Assembly (NCBI GenBank): GCA_016707525.1
Contig: JADJHP010000006.1
Coordinates: 1 to 64,000, forward strand
Source: Ignavibacteriota bacterium
Lineage (GTDB): Bacteria > Bacteroidota > Ignavibacteria > UBA10030 > UBA6906
Reading direction: 5' to 3'
Length of the DNA: 64,000 bases
Each line of letters begins with the position of its first letter. Position 1 is the stretch's first letter. The notes beneath the pieces were generated by a model. That model saw nothing but the letters and a program-made list of their open reading frames with translations. It had not been told where the DNA came from and searched no databases. Both the position numbers and the translations under genes were made by a program. This document shows positions 1-9,654 of this stretch, piece by piece.

Positions 1-35
1 AAGACCATAGTCTTGAAAGCATAGACTATGGTCTT
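1..35 (+). terminator. Perfect stem-loop, terminator-like
   Basis: Bases 1-12 (AAGACCATAGTC) pair perfectly with 24-35 around an 11-base loop, and the short T-rich stretch CTGTTTT follows at 36-42. This fits a rho-independent terminator for a plus-strand gene lying left of the window. The left flank is missing, so the role is inferred. Confidence 0.45.
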
Positions 36-62
36 CTGTTTTGTGCGTGATCAGTTCACGGG

Positions 63-114
63 CCCCGTCACGCCGAGGGCGTGACGGGGGTTCTCGCCCC
101 GCCGTAGGCGGGGC
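63..114 (-). terminator. Two consecutive GC-rich hairpins
   Basis: Two perfect inverted repeats lie just past the stop of the minus-strand arabinofuranosidase gene: 63-74 with 78-89 (12 bp, loop GAG) and 96-103 with 107-114 (8 bp, loop GTA). Neither has a T-tract. They may end or stabilise the minus-strand message. Confidence 0.35.
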
Positions 115-154
115 GGAATTCGAGTCCCGTCTCCCGCTTTTTCAGGGGTCCTGC

Positions 155-1708
155 TCAGTTCACCGTCAGCACCACCACCGAACACGCCGGCAGCGTGAGC
201 TTCACCATCCCGCCATCCACTTTCGCTCCGCCGAACTCCACCGGCTTCACCGCTTCCGGCTTCTCAAACGTGTTGTGGTCCTGCACGTTCGCAGACCGCA
301 GGATGCGGCCGCTGACCTTCTTCACACCTCCGCCCAACTGGAGCTGGATATCCTGCGCAACGCGCAGATCGACATTCACGAGAGAGATGTGTGTGACGTT
401 GTTCTTGTCCTTCGAGGCGGAGACCGACACGGCCTTCATGGTGTCTTTGCCTGCATAGATCATCGGACTGGTGAACGAGACCGGCAGCATGGCCGCGTCC
501 TGGTGCGGGACGTACATCTCCATCACATGATAGGTCGGGGTGAGGAGCATGCGCACACTGTCCGTGAGGATCACCGCCTGCAATACGTTCACGGTCTGCG
601 CCAGGTTCGCCATCCGCACACGGTCGCAACGGTTGTTGAATACGTTCAGGGTCATGCCTGCAAGCACCGCGTCGCGCATGGTATTCTGCTGGTAGAGGAA
701 GCCGGGATTGGTGCCGGGCTCCACCGCATACCAACCGCCCCACTCATCGACCGCCAGGGCAATCTTCTTGTTCGGGTCGTACTTGTCCATGATCGCCGCA
801 TGGCCAGTGACGAGTTCTTCCATCTGCCACGCACGCTTCATGGTGTCGTAGTAGTCCGCCTCGGGAAACCCTGTTGCCGGTCCCATGCTTCCCCAGCGTG
901 CGGCATAGTGATGCAAACCGACGCCGTCGAGCATCCAGTGGGGCACGTCCCGCATGAGGACCTCCGTCCAGTGGTAGTCGCCCCCGCCCGCACCTGATGC
1001 GATACGGAAGATGGGGCTCTTGCCCCACGACGACGATGCAAACGTCGTGTATGTCCGGTAGATGTTCGCGTAGTATTCGGCGGTCATGTTGCCGCCACAT
1101 CCCCAGGTCTCGTTCCCGACACCCCAGTATTTCACCGCCCAGGGTGCATCCTGTCCGTTCTTCCGCCGGAGATTCGCCATCGGCCCGATGCCGCCGAAGT
1201 TCACGTACTGGATCCAGTCGGCGAACTCCTGCACCGTGCCGCTCCCGACGTTGCCGGAGATGTACGGTTCGGCGCCGAGCTGCTCGCAGAGTTCAAGGAA
1301 CTCGTGGGTCCCGAAACTATTGTCCTCGGTGACGCCGCCCCACCACGTGTTCACGATCGTCGGGCGGTTCTCCTTGGGCCCGACCCCGTCCTTCCAGTGA
1401 TAGGTGTCTGCGAAACATCCACCCGGCCAGCGGAGGAGCGGGATGCGCAGTTTGCGCAGGGCCTGCACAACGTCGTTCCTCATGCCGTGGGTATTGGGTA
1501 CACGGGTGTTCGTTTCGCCGACGTAGAAGCCGCCGTAGATACAGCGACCGAGATGCTCGGAGAAATGGCCGTAGATGTTGCGGTTGATCGTGTCCTTGCC
1601 CGCTACGCCAATGGTGATGCGCAACGGTTCGGCGCCGAAGACCGCGGAGGCGGAAAGGATCGCCACGGTCACAAGGAGCAATGCGACTGCCCTGCGTGTG
1701 TGATGCAT
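155..1708 (-). CDS. Secreted GH51 alpha-L-arabinofuranosidase
   Basis: The 517-residue product hydrolyses terminal alpha-L-arabinofuranosyl residues of arabinan or arabinoxylan, if it behaves like its family. A signal peptide covers roughly residues 1-25 (hydrophobic stretch ending SASAVFGA). A GH51 (beta/alpha)8 barrel follows. The acid/base Glu is in GVGNE (about E200) and the nucleophile is in AVDEWGG (about E322). A small all-beta C-terminal domain ends the protein. I chose the ATG at 1708 because it opens the signal peptide and has GGAG upstream; earlier in-frame Met codons would add a non-signal extension. It is divergent from the YD-repeat gene. An exported location, periplasm or surface, is inferred from the signal peptide. 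Confidence 0.9.
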   Translation of the reverse strand: MHHTRRAVALLLVTVAILSASAVFGAEPLRITIGVAGKDTINRNIYGHFSEHLGRCIYGGFYVGETNTRVPNTHGMRNDVVQALRKLRIPLLRWPGGCFADTYHWKDGVGPKENRPTIVNTWWGGVTEDNSFGTHEFLELCEQLGAEPYISGNVGSGTVQEFADWIQYVNFGGIGPMANLRRKNGQDAPWAVKYWGVGNETWGCGGNMTAEYYANIYRTYTTFASSSWGKSPIFRIASGAGGGDYHWTEVLMRDVPHWMLDGVGLHHYAARWGSMGPATGFPEADYYDTMKRAWQMEELVTGHAAIMDKYDPNKKIALAVDEWGGWYAVEPGTNPGFLYQQNTMRDAVLAGMTLNVFNNRCDRVRMANLAQTVNVLQAVILTDSVRMLLTPTYHVMEMYVPHQDAAMLPVSFTSPMIYAGKDTMKAVSVSASKDKNNVTHISLVNVDLRVAQDIQLQLGGGVKKVSGRILRSANVQDHNTFEKPEAVKPVEFGGAKVDGGMVKLTLPACSVVVLTVN

Positions 1709-1916
1709 GGTGTGACTCCGGTTGATGAGGTGTGGTCGGGATGCTCGTAAAAGATAGCACCGCGCACGACAAAGGACAAGGGGAAACTCGAATGGCGGGA
1801 GTGCGTCCTGTCGCACCCCGGTGCCTCCCGTACCCGTTTGCATGAGCGTCGTCGCTGCCGTGTTGCATTCCGTGCGGATTCTGGATTCCTTCAATTATAC
1901 GCTGAGGGAGGCCCCC

Positions 1917-3137
1917 ATGACGCTTCATACCCGCTCCTTGCACTTCCTGGTGCTGTTCCTGTTCCTGACCCCTGCCGCGCTGTATCCTCAACCCCCTGAA
2001 CATATTCGTGAAGGATTCCGCATCTCCCGTACACTCTATTATAATACGCTCGGGGAGGAGGCGACGACGGAGTTCTTCTACGATGCGGACGGGCGGATCG
2101 CGAGCGCCTTCTGGCAGCTGACGGACCGGTCCAAACATTCGACGAACTCGTACCAGTACAACCACCGTGGCCAGCTGGTGACCGTGTTCAGGGAATTCTC
2201 GGATACGATCACTTCCTTTGAAGTGCTCTCGTATGATGAGCGGGGGAACAGGGTCGCCGAACGGTTCTGCCGGTCGGACCGGGTCCGCGGCACGGCAGCG
2301 TATCATTACGACGCATCGGGCAGGCGGGTGGGTGCGACATTCCAGCGCCACAAGGGCTGGCTCGATGGCGAGGCGGTGTACCAGTATGATCTCCGGGGCG
2401 GGGTTGTGGACGGTGTGGTCATGAACGACGCTGATACCGTTGCTTCGCTTTCGTATGTCTACGACGCACACGGCAATCTCGCAACGGAAGTATGGCGCTT
2501 CACGCAGGGCTGGTCACAGACATTCACGTATGAGTATGTCCCGGCGCTGTGCCAGGTGTGGAGCTTCCCCGACCCCCTCATCACCAATACATGCCGCTTC
2601 CGGGTGGTACGGGAGGAGTATGTCTATAACGATACACTCGGCGGGCCATCCGTCTATGCGTATGGCCCGGAAGGAAAACTTCTCACAAAGAGATTCACCC
2701 GGTCGGATGGGCTGAGTTCGGTCACATCCTATGTCTACGATGCTTCGCGACGGCTCGTCCGTTCGATCCGCCGTGGAGGAACCGGGACAGAACACGAGTT
2801 CCTCTTTGACTACGACCGGGCAGGCAGGCTGATCCTCAAGACGGAAATGGCGGGTGATGTCCCGGTGTCCACCACCGCGTACACGTATGATGGGCAGGGA
2901 AGAGTCCTCCGTCAGGTGCTGCAGAATGTTGACGGATGGCTCTCCGGGTTGCTGACCTTCGAATGCGACAGCGCGGGACGGGTTCAACGGGGGCACTTTC
3001 GCGGCCATGGATCGATCGCGGCGACCGTGAGCTACGGGTATGACGTCAACGACTGCCTGCGCACGGTCCTCTGGCAATTCTCATCGGGGGCAAAGCAGGA
3101 GTACCGGTTCACGTATGAAGTGCGCGGGGTGCTGTAA
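1917..3137 (+). CDS. Secreted YD-repeat (RHS-like) protein
   Basis: The 406-residue protein has an N-terminal signal peptide (hydrophobic LHFLVLFLFLTPAALY). Nearly all the rest is degenerate RHS/YD repeats: YDERGNR, YDASGRR, YDAHGNL, YDASRRL, YDRAGRL, YDGQGRV. Such repeats build beta-strand shells in wall-associated and toxin proteins. This one is short and has no recognisable toxin or core-hyperconserved domain, so it is probably a stand-alone surface protein rather than a full Rhs effector. The ATG at 1917 is preceded by GAGGGAGG. No function can be assigned beyond extracellular binding or structure. Confidence 0.75.
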   Translation: MTLHTRSLHFLVLFLFLTPAALYPQPPEHIREGFRISRTLYYNTLGEEATTEFFYDADGRIASAFWQLTDRSKHSTNSYQYNHRGQLVTVFREFSDTITSFEVLSYDERGNRVAERFCRSDRVRGTAAYHYDASGRRVGATFQRHKGWLDGEAVYQYDLRGGVVDGVVMNDADTVASLSYVYDAHGNLATEVWRFTQGWSQTFTYEYVPALCQVWSFPDPLITNTCRFRVVREEYVYNDTLGGPSVYAYGPEGKLLTKRFTRSDGLSSVTSYVYDASRRLVRSIRRGGTGTEHEFLFDYDRAGRLILKTEMAGDVPVSTTAYTYDGQGRVLRQVLQNVDGWLSGLLTFECDSAGRVQRGHFRGHGSIAATVSYGYDVNDCLRTVLWQFSSGAKQEYRFTYEVRGVL

Positions 3138-3141
3138 CGGC

Positions 3142-3324
3142 ACTCCCCACGCCACCGACATCACATGCGTCTATCAGAACCTTGAACGGGGCTCGCGGAA
3201 CCATATGCGGGCATTCGTGAAGAACCTTGCGGCGGGCGGCGCGAGCTACACACCACAGTACATCTCCCAGACGGAATTCGATGCGATCATTGCCTCCGGC
3301 ACCGAACGGGGTCGTGGCTGGTGA
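3142..3324 (+). pseudogene. C-terminal remnant of a DUF2202 ferritin-like protein
   Basis: This frame reads ATDITCVYQNLERGSRNHMR, then AFVKNLAAGG and YTPQYISQTEFDAII, before a stop. I recognise this as the last ~60 residues of DUF2202 proteins, small ferritin-like four-helix proteins whose last helices carry the pattern VYxNLxRGSRNHLRAF. The N-terminal half, including most metal ligands, is absent. The match begins immediately after the stop of the YD-repeat gene, with no start codon or ribosome site of its own. It is a gene remnant, or the far side of a deletion or assembly junction. The function is lost in this sequence. Confidence 0.65.
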
Positions 3325-3337
3325 TCGGTGCTGAACA

Positions 3338-3377
3338 AATGGGCAGCACGACGGTCCGGCCCGTGGTGCTGCCCATT
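3338..3377. terminator. Inverted repeat between convergent genes
   Basis: AATGGGCAGCAC at 3338-3349 pairs perfectly with 3366-3377 around a 16-base loop. It sits in the 308-base gap between the YD-repeat gene and the convergent T9SS cargo gene. A bidirectional terminator is the likely role, although T-tracts are weak. Besides this hairpin and the DUF2202 remnant, I see nothing else in the gap. Confidence 0.5.
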
Positions 3378-3445
3378 GCATGTTCTCTCACATCGGGGTC
3401 CTGCAGGCCGCTCCATGGTGGAACAGACCGCCGGCCCTGCGCCAC

Positions 3446-4963
3446 TTATTTCATCAAGACCATCTTCCGGACCATCGGCGCATTGGACGTCTGCAGGATG
3501 CAGAAATAGACACCCGACGGCCAGCCTGCCCCGTTGATCTGTACATCATAGCTTCCCCGGGCGAAGATCCCATCCGCAAGGACGGCAACACGCTCGCCGA
3601 GGAGATTGTACACGGTCAGGGTCACCTCCTGAGTGGATGGGATACTGAACGCCACCATCGTCGATGGGTTGAACGGATTGGGATAGTTCTGCGTCAGCGT
3701 TGCCTGTTCCGGGACGGTCGCCTCATCCGAAGGCCGGACTTCCGTGGTCTTCAAGATCGCACCGGTCTGGAAATCGCCAAGGAACCGCATGACCTTCTTC
3801 TGGATCCACATCGAGTCATTCGAGTGTCCCCACCAGTACGATGCTGCCCAGTAGTTCTTTGAAGTATCGGTGATCATGTAGCTGAATTCGTTCCACCGGA
3901 GATCGCCGAGGTTGAGGTGACGGCTGAACTCGATCGTATCCCCCATGGGCTGGGTCCGGAATGCGTTGCCACCGGCGTTTTCGCAGTTCGTGAGAAACGT
4001 CGACGCCTCTGCAGCACTCGCAAGATCCGACAGAGGCCGGGCCTGTGCGATCGATTGTCTGGTCCACATATCAAGAGAATCGATCTCACACCCCATCGGG
4101 CCTACCCGCAGACGCGCGCCTGACGGACGTGAAGGGATGTGATACTCGAAGTTCCAATCGCCGCTGAGGCCAAGAGAATCGGGGTCATAACAGCTTAGCC
4201 GGCGCAGCGAACGATCGGCAGGCAGCGTTGCCGCTGCGGCTGTGGCGGAGTCGCACGCGGTCCGGAACGAGAGCGGCTGGATCCGTGCCAGCTCGAGCAG
4301 GACTCCTGTGACGTTTGCGTCTGCGACGGTGAATGCACCTCCCTGAACGAACGGGTCGCCGGAAGATTCGGGGTTGATCTCCCCGTCCTGATCGATGTCC
4401 TTCACGGCAACCGGGTAGTAGGTGCCATTGGCAACGTGGGGGATCGTGAATGCCCCGCCGGTCGTGCTTACGCCGCCTAGCATCAGATTGGGTTTCCCCC
4501 CGCCGGAGATCGGCCCATCCGTCAGGACGACCAGACAATTGGCCGGATCGACCCCGCTGGATCCTGCCTGCACGGTGCCGCTGACCGACGGTGCCGGGAA
4601 GGATGCCGCTGTCGTGAAATAGAAGATGTGTGGCGCCGTGAGTGCCGCTCCGCTCGCGGCCTTAACGTAGTAGTACACGATATAATGCGCCCGCCCCGGG
4701 GTCAGGTGTGCCGAGTACGAAATGGTCCGTTTGTCCGGACTGAGCCCGATGACCTGTATGGTGTCGACATTGGTGAAGACCCCGCGGTCCGGATAGGCGA
4801 GGATGCTGCTGTCGATCGCAGCACTGAACGTGATGCTGATGGTGGTCGCCGCGGCCACGCTGGTTGCGTCGTTCGCGGGTACCGTGCTGGTGATCGTGAG
4901 CTGAGCGGTCGCGGTTGATATCGCGACGGCGGAGAGGAACAACATGAGAGCAAGACGTTTCAT
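3446..4963 (-). CDS. Secreted T9SS type A sorting-domain protein with Ig-like domain
   Basis: The 505-residue protein has a signal peptide (MKRLALMLFLSAVAISTATA). An N-terminal bacterial Ig-like (Big_5) domain follows, with the pattern STVPANDATSVAAATTISIT at about residues 24-115. The unrecognised middle includes a carboxypeptidase-regulatory-like stretch around 135-220. The last ~80 residues form a Por/type IX secretion sorting domain with NYPNPFNPST and the ending VRKMVLMK. It should be exported by Sec and then moved across the outer membrane by the type IX machinery. The ATG at 4963 has AAGGGAA upstream. This gene is the strongest taxonomic marker in the window. The cargo function of the middle part is unknown. 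Confidence 0.85.
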   Translation of the reverse strand: MKRLALMLFLSAVAISTATAQLTITSTVPANDATSVAAATTISITFSAAIDSSILAYPDRGVFTNVDTIQVIGLSPDKRTISYSAHLTPGRAHYIVYYYVKAASGAALTAPHIFYFTTAASFPAPSVSGTVQAGSSGVDPANCLVVLTDGPISGGGKPNLMLGGVSTTGGAFTIPHVANGTYYPVAVKDIDQDGEINPESSGDPFVQGGAFTVADANVTGVLLELARIQPLSFRTACDSATAAAATLPADRSLRRLSCYDPDSLGLSGDWNFEYHIPSRPSGARLRVGPMGCEIDSLDMWTRQSIAQARPLSDLASAAEASTFLTNCENAGGNAFRTQPMGDTIEFSRHLNLGDLRWNEFSYMITDTSKNYWAASYWWGHSNDSMWIQKKVMRFLGDFQTGAILKTTEVRPSDEATVPEQATLTQNYPNPFNPSTMVAFSIPSTQEVTLTVYNLLGERVAVLADGIFARGSYDVQINGAGWPSGVYFCILQTSNAPMVRKMVLMK

Positions 4964-5126
4964 ACGTGCAATTCCCTTTGCATGTGGTGGTAACCCCAAT
5001 GCAAAGAGAATCGCAATTAGTCTGCCACTCTCGGAATCGGCTTTTTATGCAGGAATCAGGGGTGGGAGGACCACGGAGGCATGCGGGATTGTGCAATAGT
5101 CACCACGTGACCGGCTGATGCCCGGT

Positions 5127-6689
5127 TCAATGCGGGGGCAGATCCTTCAGGTCTCCGGCGACGCGCGATTCAAGTTGATCCTGGAAGTCGTAGTCATCGA
5201 ATTCATCAACCATGTCGAATGCCTTCCGGGCCTCCGCCGTGCGGCCGAGACGGGCGTACGCCTGTCCGAGTTTATGATATCCGTGAGGGAGGACCCAGAG
5301 CTCTCGCTCGGGGGAGAGGCGGAACAGGCGCCCGGACGTCGCTATCACATCCTGATAGCGTTTGAGTTCGTAGTGCATCTGCATGATGCCGAGCAGCGCC
5401 CGGCCGCTCAATTCCACGTCGCCATGACAGGAATCGAGCGCGCTCTGGTAGAGACCGAGGGCGCGTTCATGCGACTTGCTGTTCGCGTCGTTCGCGGCGC
5501 GGAGGAGTGATGCCTCGGGAGGAGCGATCGGACGTCCGATCTGCTCCTGGGCGCGACGGTAATAGTACGCATCCATCGGCCGCATCGGATCGGAGCTCTT
5601 GCGCACCCGTGCATAGAATGTCTTCGCGCCAGCGCGATCGCCGGAGAGTTCATGGGATGCCCCGATGCGGTACCACGTCCAGTTCCACACGCGCTCGGGC
5701 CCCTTGAGCGAATCGATGTACCGGGCGTAGTAGGTCCGTGCTGTGCCGAATTCGTTACGCGCGAAGTAGAGTGATCCAAGCGTGTTGCATGCGAGGTCCT
5801 CCACATACCGGAGGGGGTGAGCCTTGTTCCGCTCCACGGCCTTCAGGGCGTCTGCAAGGGCCTCCTCGGGCTTGCCCGTCCGTTGCAGCCAGCTTGCGCG
5901 GAGGATGAGGAAGAGCGTGTTCTCAGGATACCGCGCCACGAGTTGGTCCAACTGCACGAACGCTTCGTCCTGGCGCTGTTCATTGAACAGGAACTGCGCA
6001 AGGTAGAGTTGTGCTTCGTTCCGGGTGTACGTTCCCCGTTCGGAAGCAGCTTTGAGCATCCGCAGCCCACCGTCGAGGTCGGGCGTGATACCCATGAGTT
6101 TCAGCATCCAGTGCAGCGAACGGGGTGCTTTGGCCACCAGGTACCGGAACAGGCCGAACCCCATCTGTGCATCGTAGAGATCGGGCCGCGCTTCTACTGC
6201 CTCCTCGAGAAGGCCGTATCCTTCACGCCCCTCTTTGACGGACTTGACCAGCGACCCCTCGGTCTGCCATGCCATGCCCCGGTATCCGTGGATGCCGCCA
6301 AGGTAGAACTTGGCGTTGGCATCGTGCTCGTCCTTGTCCAGCAGCCGCTCACACACATCGACAACCCTGTCAGACTCCTTCATGAAGAGTTCGAAATACC
6401 GGCGGTCCCGGTCGAGAGCGTACAGGGAGAAGTGCACCATGCTCCGGAAGAAGTGTCCGCGGGGATCGCCGGGTGCCATGACGGCCACCGAATCGAAATG
6501 GCGCAGCGCCGCATCGTTGTCGAGCCGGTAGAACCTATCGATCCCACGGAGCGTTATATCATGTACCGCCGTCCAGTTGATCCCGTCGGCGGGGGGCAAC
6601 GGTGCGCCCGCAGCGAACACCGGGAACCCCATGATCAGGGCGAGGATGCCGGTACGGATGGTCCACAACGGTGCGGGGCGGCTCGTCAT
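5127..6689 (-). CDS. Exported TPR protein
   Basis: The 520-residue protein begins with a probable signal peptide or anchor (TIRTGILALIMGFPVFAAGA). It then folds as successive TPR-like helix pairs along its whole length, for example EAYGLLEEAVEARPDLYDAQ-type units and the C-terminal GYHKLGQAYARLGRTAEARK. The layout resembles outer-membrane-associated TPR proteins of the FCB group. I place the start at 6689, where the signal peptide has a proper Arg-containing n-region; an upstream ATG at 6713 is also possible. It is divergent from the next TPR gene, with a 134-base shared upstream region. It probably acts as a protein-binding scaffold in the envelope; the partner is unknown. Confidence 0.7.
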   Translation of the reverse strand: MTSRPAPLWTIRTGILALIMGFPVFAAGAPLPPADGINWTAVHDITLRGIDRFYRLDNDAALRHFDSVAVMAPGDPRGHFFRSMVHFSLYALDRDRRYFELFMKESDRVVDVCERLLDKDEHDANAKFYLGGIHGYRGMAWQTEGSLVKSVKEGREGYGLLEEAVEARPDLYDAQMGFGLFRYLVAKAPRSLHWMLKLMGITPDLDGGLRMLKAASERGTYTRNEAQLYLAQFLFNEQRQDEAFVQLDQLVARYPENTLFLILRASWLQRTGKPEEALADALKAVERNKAHPLRYVEDLACNTLGSLYFARNEFGTARTYYARYIDSLKGPERVWNWTWYRIGASHELSGDRAGAKTFYARVRKSSDPMRPMDAYYYRRAQEQIGRPIAPPEASLLRAANDANSKSHERALGLYQSALDSCHGDVELSGRALLGIMQMHYELKRYQDVIATSGRLFRLSPERELWVLPHGYHKLGQAYARLGRTAEARKAFDMVDEFDDYDFQDQLESRVAGDLKDLPPH

Positions 6690-6823
6690 GCTTTTCGTTG
6701 GAAGTAGGATCATGACGGAAATGTAGGTGTTTTCCGGCTTTGATGAAAGATACATGATGATTTGATAACGCCTCTGCAGTTGTCCGGACAGGCGTTCTCA
6801 CTGTACATTGATATTCAAACCAC

Positions 6824-7576
6824 GTGGGAAACGATACTGTGATCGCAGCCATATTTCTTCTCGGCGGACTCATCGCCGCCGCTCCTGCTCCCGCTGCCCG
6901 GCTCGCATCAGGCGATTCGGCATTTGTCGCATTGCGCTACGCCGACGCCCGGGCGATGTATCTGGAGGTGCTGCACGCCGCTCCGCCCAGTCCGGCCGCG
7001 CTCTGGAGGCTGGCTCGACTGGCGAACGTGGAGGCAGGAGTGGCAACGGATGAAGCGAAACACACCGGATATCTGGAAGCGGAGCGGTATGCGCGCGCAT
7101 GCGTCGCCGCCGATAGCACGGTCGCCGAGGGTCATACCTGGCTGGCGGTATCGTTGGGCAATCTGGCGATGTTCGAGGGATCGAAGGCGAAGGTCAGGAT
7201 GTGTGCGGAGATCAAACACGCCCTTGACCGGGCGCTTCTCCTGAAGCCGGATGATGACATTGCCTACACCATTCTTGGCTCGTTCTACCGTGCCCTGGGG
7301 AATGTGTCATGGATCGAACGTCAGCTTGCCAGTGTCTTCCTTGGCACGCTGCCCGACGGCGGATACCCGGAAGCGGAGGTGGCTCTGAAGAAGGCGATCG
7401 CACTTGCCCCCGGAACACTCCGGCATCGTCGGGAACTGGGCATGCTCTACATCGATTGGGGGAAGGATGAGCAGGCGAGGGTCGTCCTCCGCGAGTCGCT
7501 GCAGCTTCCCATCGTGCTTGTGAGCGATGAAGCAGATAAGCAGAGGATCCGTGAGGCCCTGGCGGACCTCGACTGA
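6824..7576 (+). CDS. Small exported TPR protein
   Basis: The 250-residue protein starts at a GTG. The N-terminal IAAIFLLGGLIAAAPAPAA is a likely signal peptide. Helical repeats follow, including GYLEAERYARACVAADSTVA and GYPEAEVALKKAIALAPGT, which match the TPR consensus. The spacing resembles TPR proteins of the RMD (regulator of microtubule dynamics)-like family seen in bacteria. It converges on the sensor kinase gene with only 28 bases between stops. The function is not assigned. Confidence 0.65.
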   Translation: MGNDTVIAAIFLLGGLIAAAPAPAARLASGDSAFVALRYADARAMYLEVLHAAPPSPAALWRLARLANVEAGVATDEAKHTGYLEAERYARACVAADSTVAEGHTWLAVSLGNLAMFEGSKAKVRMCAEIKHALDRALLLKPDDDIAYTILGSFYRALGNVSWIERQLASVFLGTLPDGGYPEAEVALKKAIALAPGTLRHRRELGMLYIDWGKDEQARVVLRESLQLPIVLVSDEADKQRIREALADLD

Positions 7577-7604
7577 GGTCCGGCCGTGCCGCAGGGCTCT
7601 CCCC

Positions 7605-9491
7605 TCAGGAAGCCACGATCGCGCATTCGGGCATGGGGGCGATGAGCGTGAAGACGGTGCCGTTGTGTGCAACGACCGTGCTTTCCGCCGAGATCTGTTG
7701 TGCGAGGAGGCCGACGAGCTGCATGCCGAAACCGTGCGCATGGTGATCCAGGAGCTCGCTCTCCATCCCTATCCCGTCGTCGGCCACCCTCAACCTGAGG
7801 GTTCCGCCATCCACTTTCAGCTGCACTTCGATCACCCCCTGCCGGTCTCCAGGAAAGGCATACTTCAGTGCGTTCGTCACCAGTTCGGTGATGATGATGC
7901 CAAGAGGGAAGACGATCCTGGTGTCGAGGAGCGCATCATCCACATCGTGATCCATCCTGATGCGGGCGGATGTTGTATAGTGCCTGCTGAGATCGTTGAG
8001 GAGCGATGTGAAGTACGACTGCAGGCCGATCGCACGATAGTCCGTGTCGCGGTACAGTTTGTCGTAGATGTCGACCATCGCGCGTACCCTGGATTCCGCG
8101 TCCTTCAGCGCGCCGATCGCCCGCTCATCCGTCATGGACGAGGCCTGGAGTGAGAGCAGGCTCGTAATGAGCGTCATGTTGTTCTTGATGCGGTGGTGCA
8201 CTTCATGCAGGAGCAGGTTCTTCTCCTTGAGCAGATGCTGCACCTCCTGGTCCTTCCGTTCACGGTCGGTGATATCGCGGCTGATCCCGAAGATCGCCGG
8301 CCTGCCATTCCATGCCCCGCGGATCACCCAGGTCTCCACCGGGATCGTGCGTCCGTCCCGTGCCAGGAGCTCCAGCGGGCAGGAATCGCGTGTGCCGGCG
8401 AGCATGGCCGCGACGATCTCTCCCGCTTGTTGGCGCGACGCGGGTGGATGCACCATCGTGACATGAATACCGTAGAGCTCGAACTCATTGTACCCGAGGC
8501 GCTCGGACACGACCGGATTGGAAAAGACGATATTGCCATCTTCGTCCAGGATGAAGAGGAAGTCTTTGATCGTGCTGAACAGAGCGTGGAGATTGGTGCG
8601 CTCCTGCCGGATCGTATCGGACAAACGGGCACGCGCGATCGCGCCACCGACCTGAGAGGCGATGGTCTCCAACGCCCTCCGGGCTTCGTCGGGGATCACC
8701 TCGAGGGAGTGTGATGCGACGTTCATGCAGCCGATCACGTCTCCTTCGTACGTGAAGGGAACCACGGCGAGCGTCCTCAACAAGACCATCGGGTCGCGCA
8801 GTTGGTCCGGAATGCCCGGAGAGACAAGCGCCGAGTAGGCAGGCTTGCCCGACATGATGAACGCGATGTGCGGATCGCCGGCCGGATAGTGCGTGGCCCT
8901 GTGAAGGAAGTCTTCCGGCAGTCCCCTGTGGGTGACCAGAGTGAGGTTCCGCGTCACCGGATCCAGGAGATAGATGCCGCCGGAATCCAGGCCCGAAATG
9001 GTGATCGCAGCGTTGAGGCAGATCTCCAGCGTCTCACTCAGACTGCGTGCGGACACGAGGGCTTGTCCGAGATCGTACTGCGACTGCAGCATCATCTGAT
9101 AGAAGCGCTGATCGGTGATGTCGGTGTTGTCGCTCCGCGTGCCCAGGAAGTGGCCGTCACCGTCGAACACCGGTTCGCTCTGGTGGCGGATCCAGCGGAT
9201 CGAGCCATCGAAGTGGCGAATGCGGAACGTGATCTCGCCCGGCGCCAGGGACAAGGCTATCTGGCGCTGGTGGTCCAGGAATCGTGAACGATCGTCCGCA
9301 TGAATGATGCGCGTGAGAAGATCGCAGTCCTTCTCAAAGTCCTCGTGCGCGTAACCGGTGATGGCCCTCGCGGATGGCGATGCATAGCGGATGACATATT
9401 CAGGCGACAGCCAGAGAACCCAGGCCCGGGAGTGATCGATGAGCAAACGCGCAATGTCGCTGATGTCCTGCTGCGGAGGATAGGTGTTCAT
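7605..9491 (-). CDS. PAS-GAF-PAS sensor histidine kinase (HisKA_2)
   Basis: The 628-residue protein has no transmembrane segment, so it is a soluble sensor. The order is: PAS (about 20-140), GAF (about 150-300, IYLLDPVTRNLTLVTHRG), a second PAS (about 320-430), then a HisKA_2 dimerisation helix with the phospho-acceptor His in LLHEVHHRIKNN, and a HATPase_c domain with the N-box ELVTNALKYAF and the G-box DDGIGM. Kinases of this class phosphorylate stand-alone receivers. The ATG at 9491 is preceded by AGGA. No cognate regulator is adjacent; the NarL-type regulator at 62.5 kb is one candidate but far away. Confidence 0.85.
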   Translation of the reverse strand: MNTYPPQQDISDIARLLIDHSRAWVLWLSPEYVIRYASPSARAITGYAHEDFEKDCDLLTRIIHADDRSRFLDHQRQIALSLAPGEITFRIRHFDGSIRWIRHQSEPVFDGDGHFLGTRSDNTDITDQRFYQMMLQSQYDLGQALVSARSLSETLEICLNAAITISGLDSGGIYLLDPVTRNLTLVTHRGLPEDFLHRATHYPAGDPHIAFIMSGKPAYSALVSPGIPDQLRDPMVLLRTLAVVPFTYEGDVIGCMNVASHSLEVIPDEARRALETIASQVGGAIARARLSDTIRQERTNLHALFSTIKDFLFILDEDGNIVFSNPVVSERLGYNEFELYGIHVTMVHPPASRQQAGEIVAAMLAGTRDSCPLELLARDGRTIPVETWVIRGAWNGRPAIFGISRDITDRERKDQEVQHLLKEKNLLLHEVHHRIKNNMTLITSLLSLQASSMTDERAIGALKDAESRVRAMVDIYDKLYRDTDYRAIGLQSYFTSLLNDLSRHYTTSARIRMDHDVDDALLDTRIVFPLGIIITELVTNALKYAFPGDRQGVIEVQLKVDGGTLRLRVADDGIGMESELLDHHAHGFGMQLVGLLAQQISAESTVVAHNGTVFTLIAPMPECAIVAS

Positions 9492-9654
9492 ACGTTCCTG
9501 ACGTGAGCAAAGCGATCCCCCAATCTTATACGTCAAAGAATATAAAGGAAAAAAAACTGCAAGTCACCACCTATCGCTCTCTTCTTGCTTCTTCCCGCCG
9601 ACAATAGTATGTTATCCACTGGATCGAGATACCCCCTTATCCCCAACCGTTGGA

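Noticed and set aside
1917..3137. YD repeats as evidence of an Rhs toxin system
   Set aside because: No core cap motif, no toxin tip and no immunity gene follow; the protein is short and secreted.
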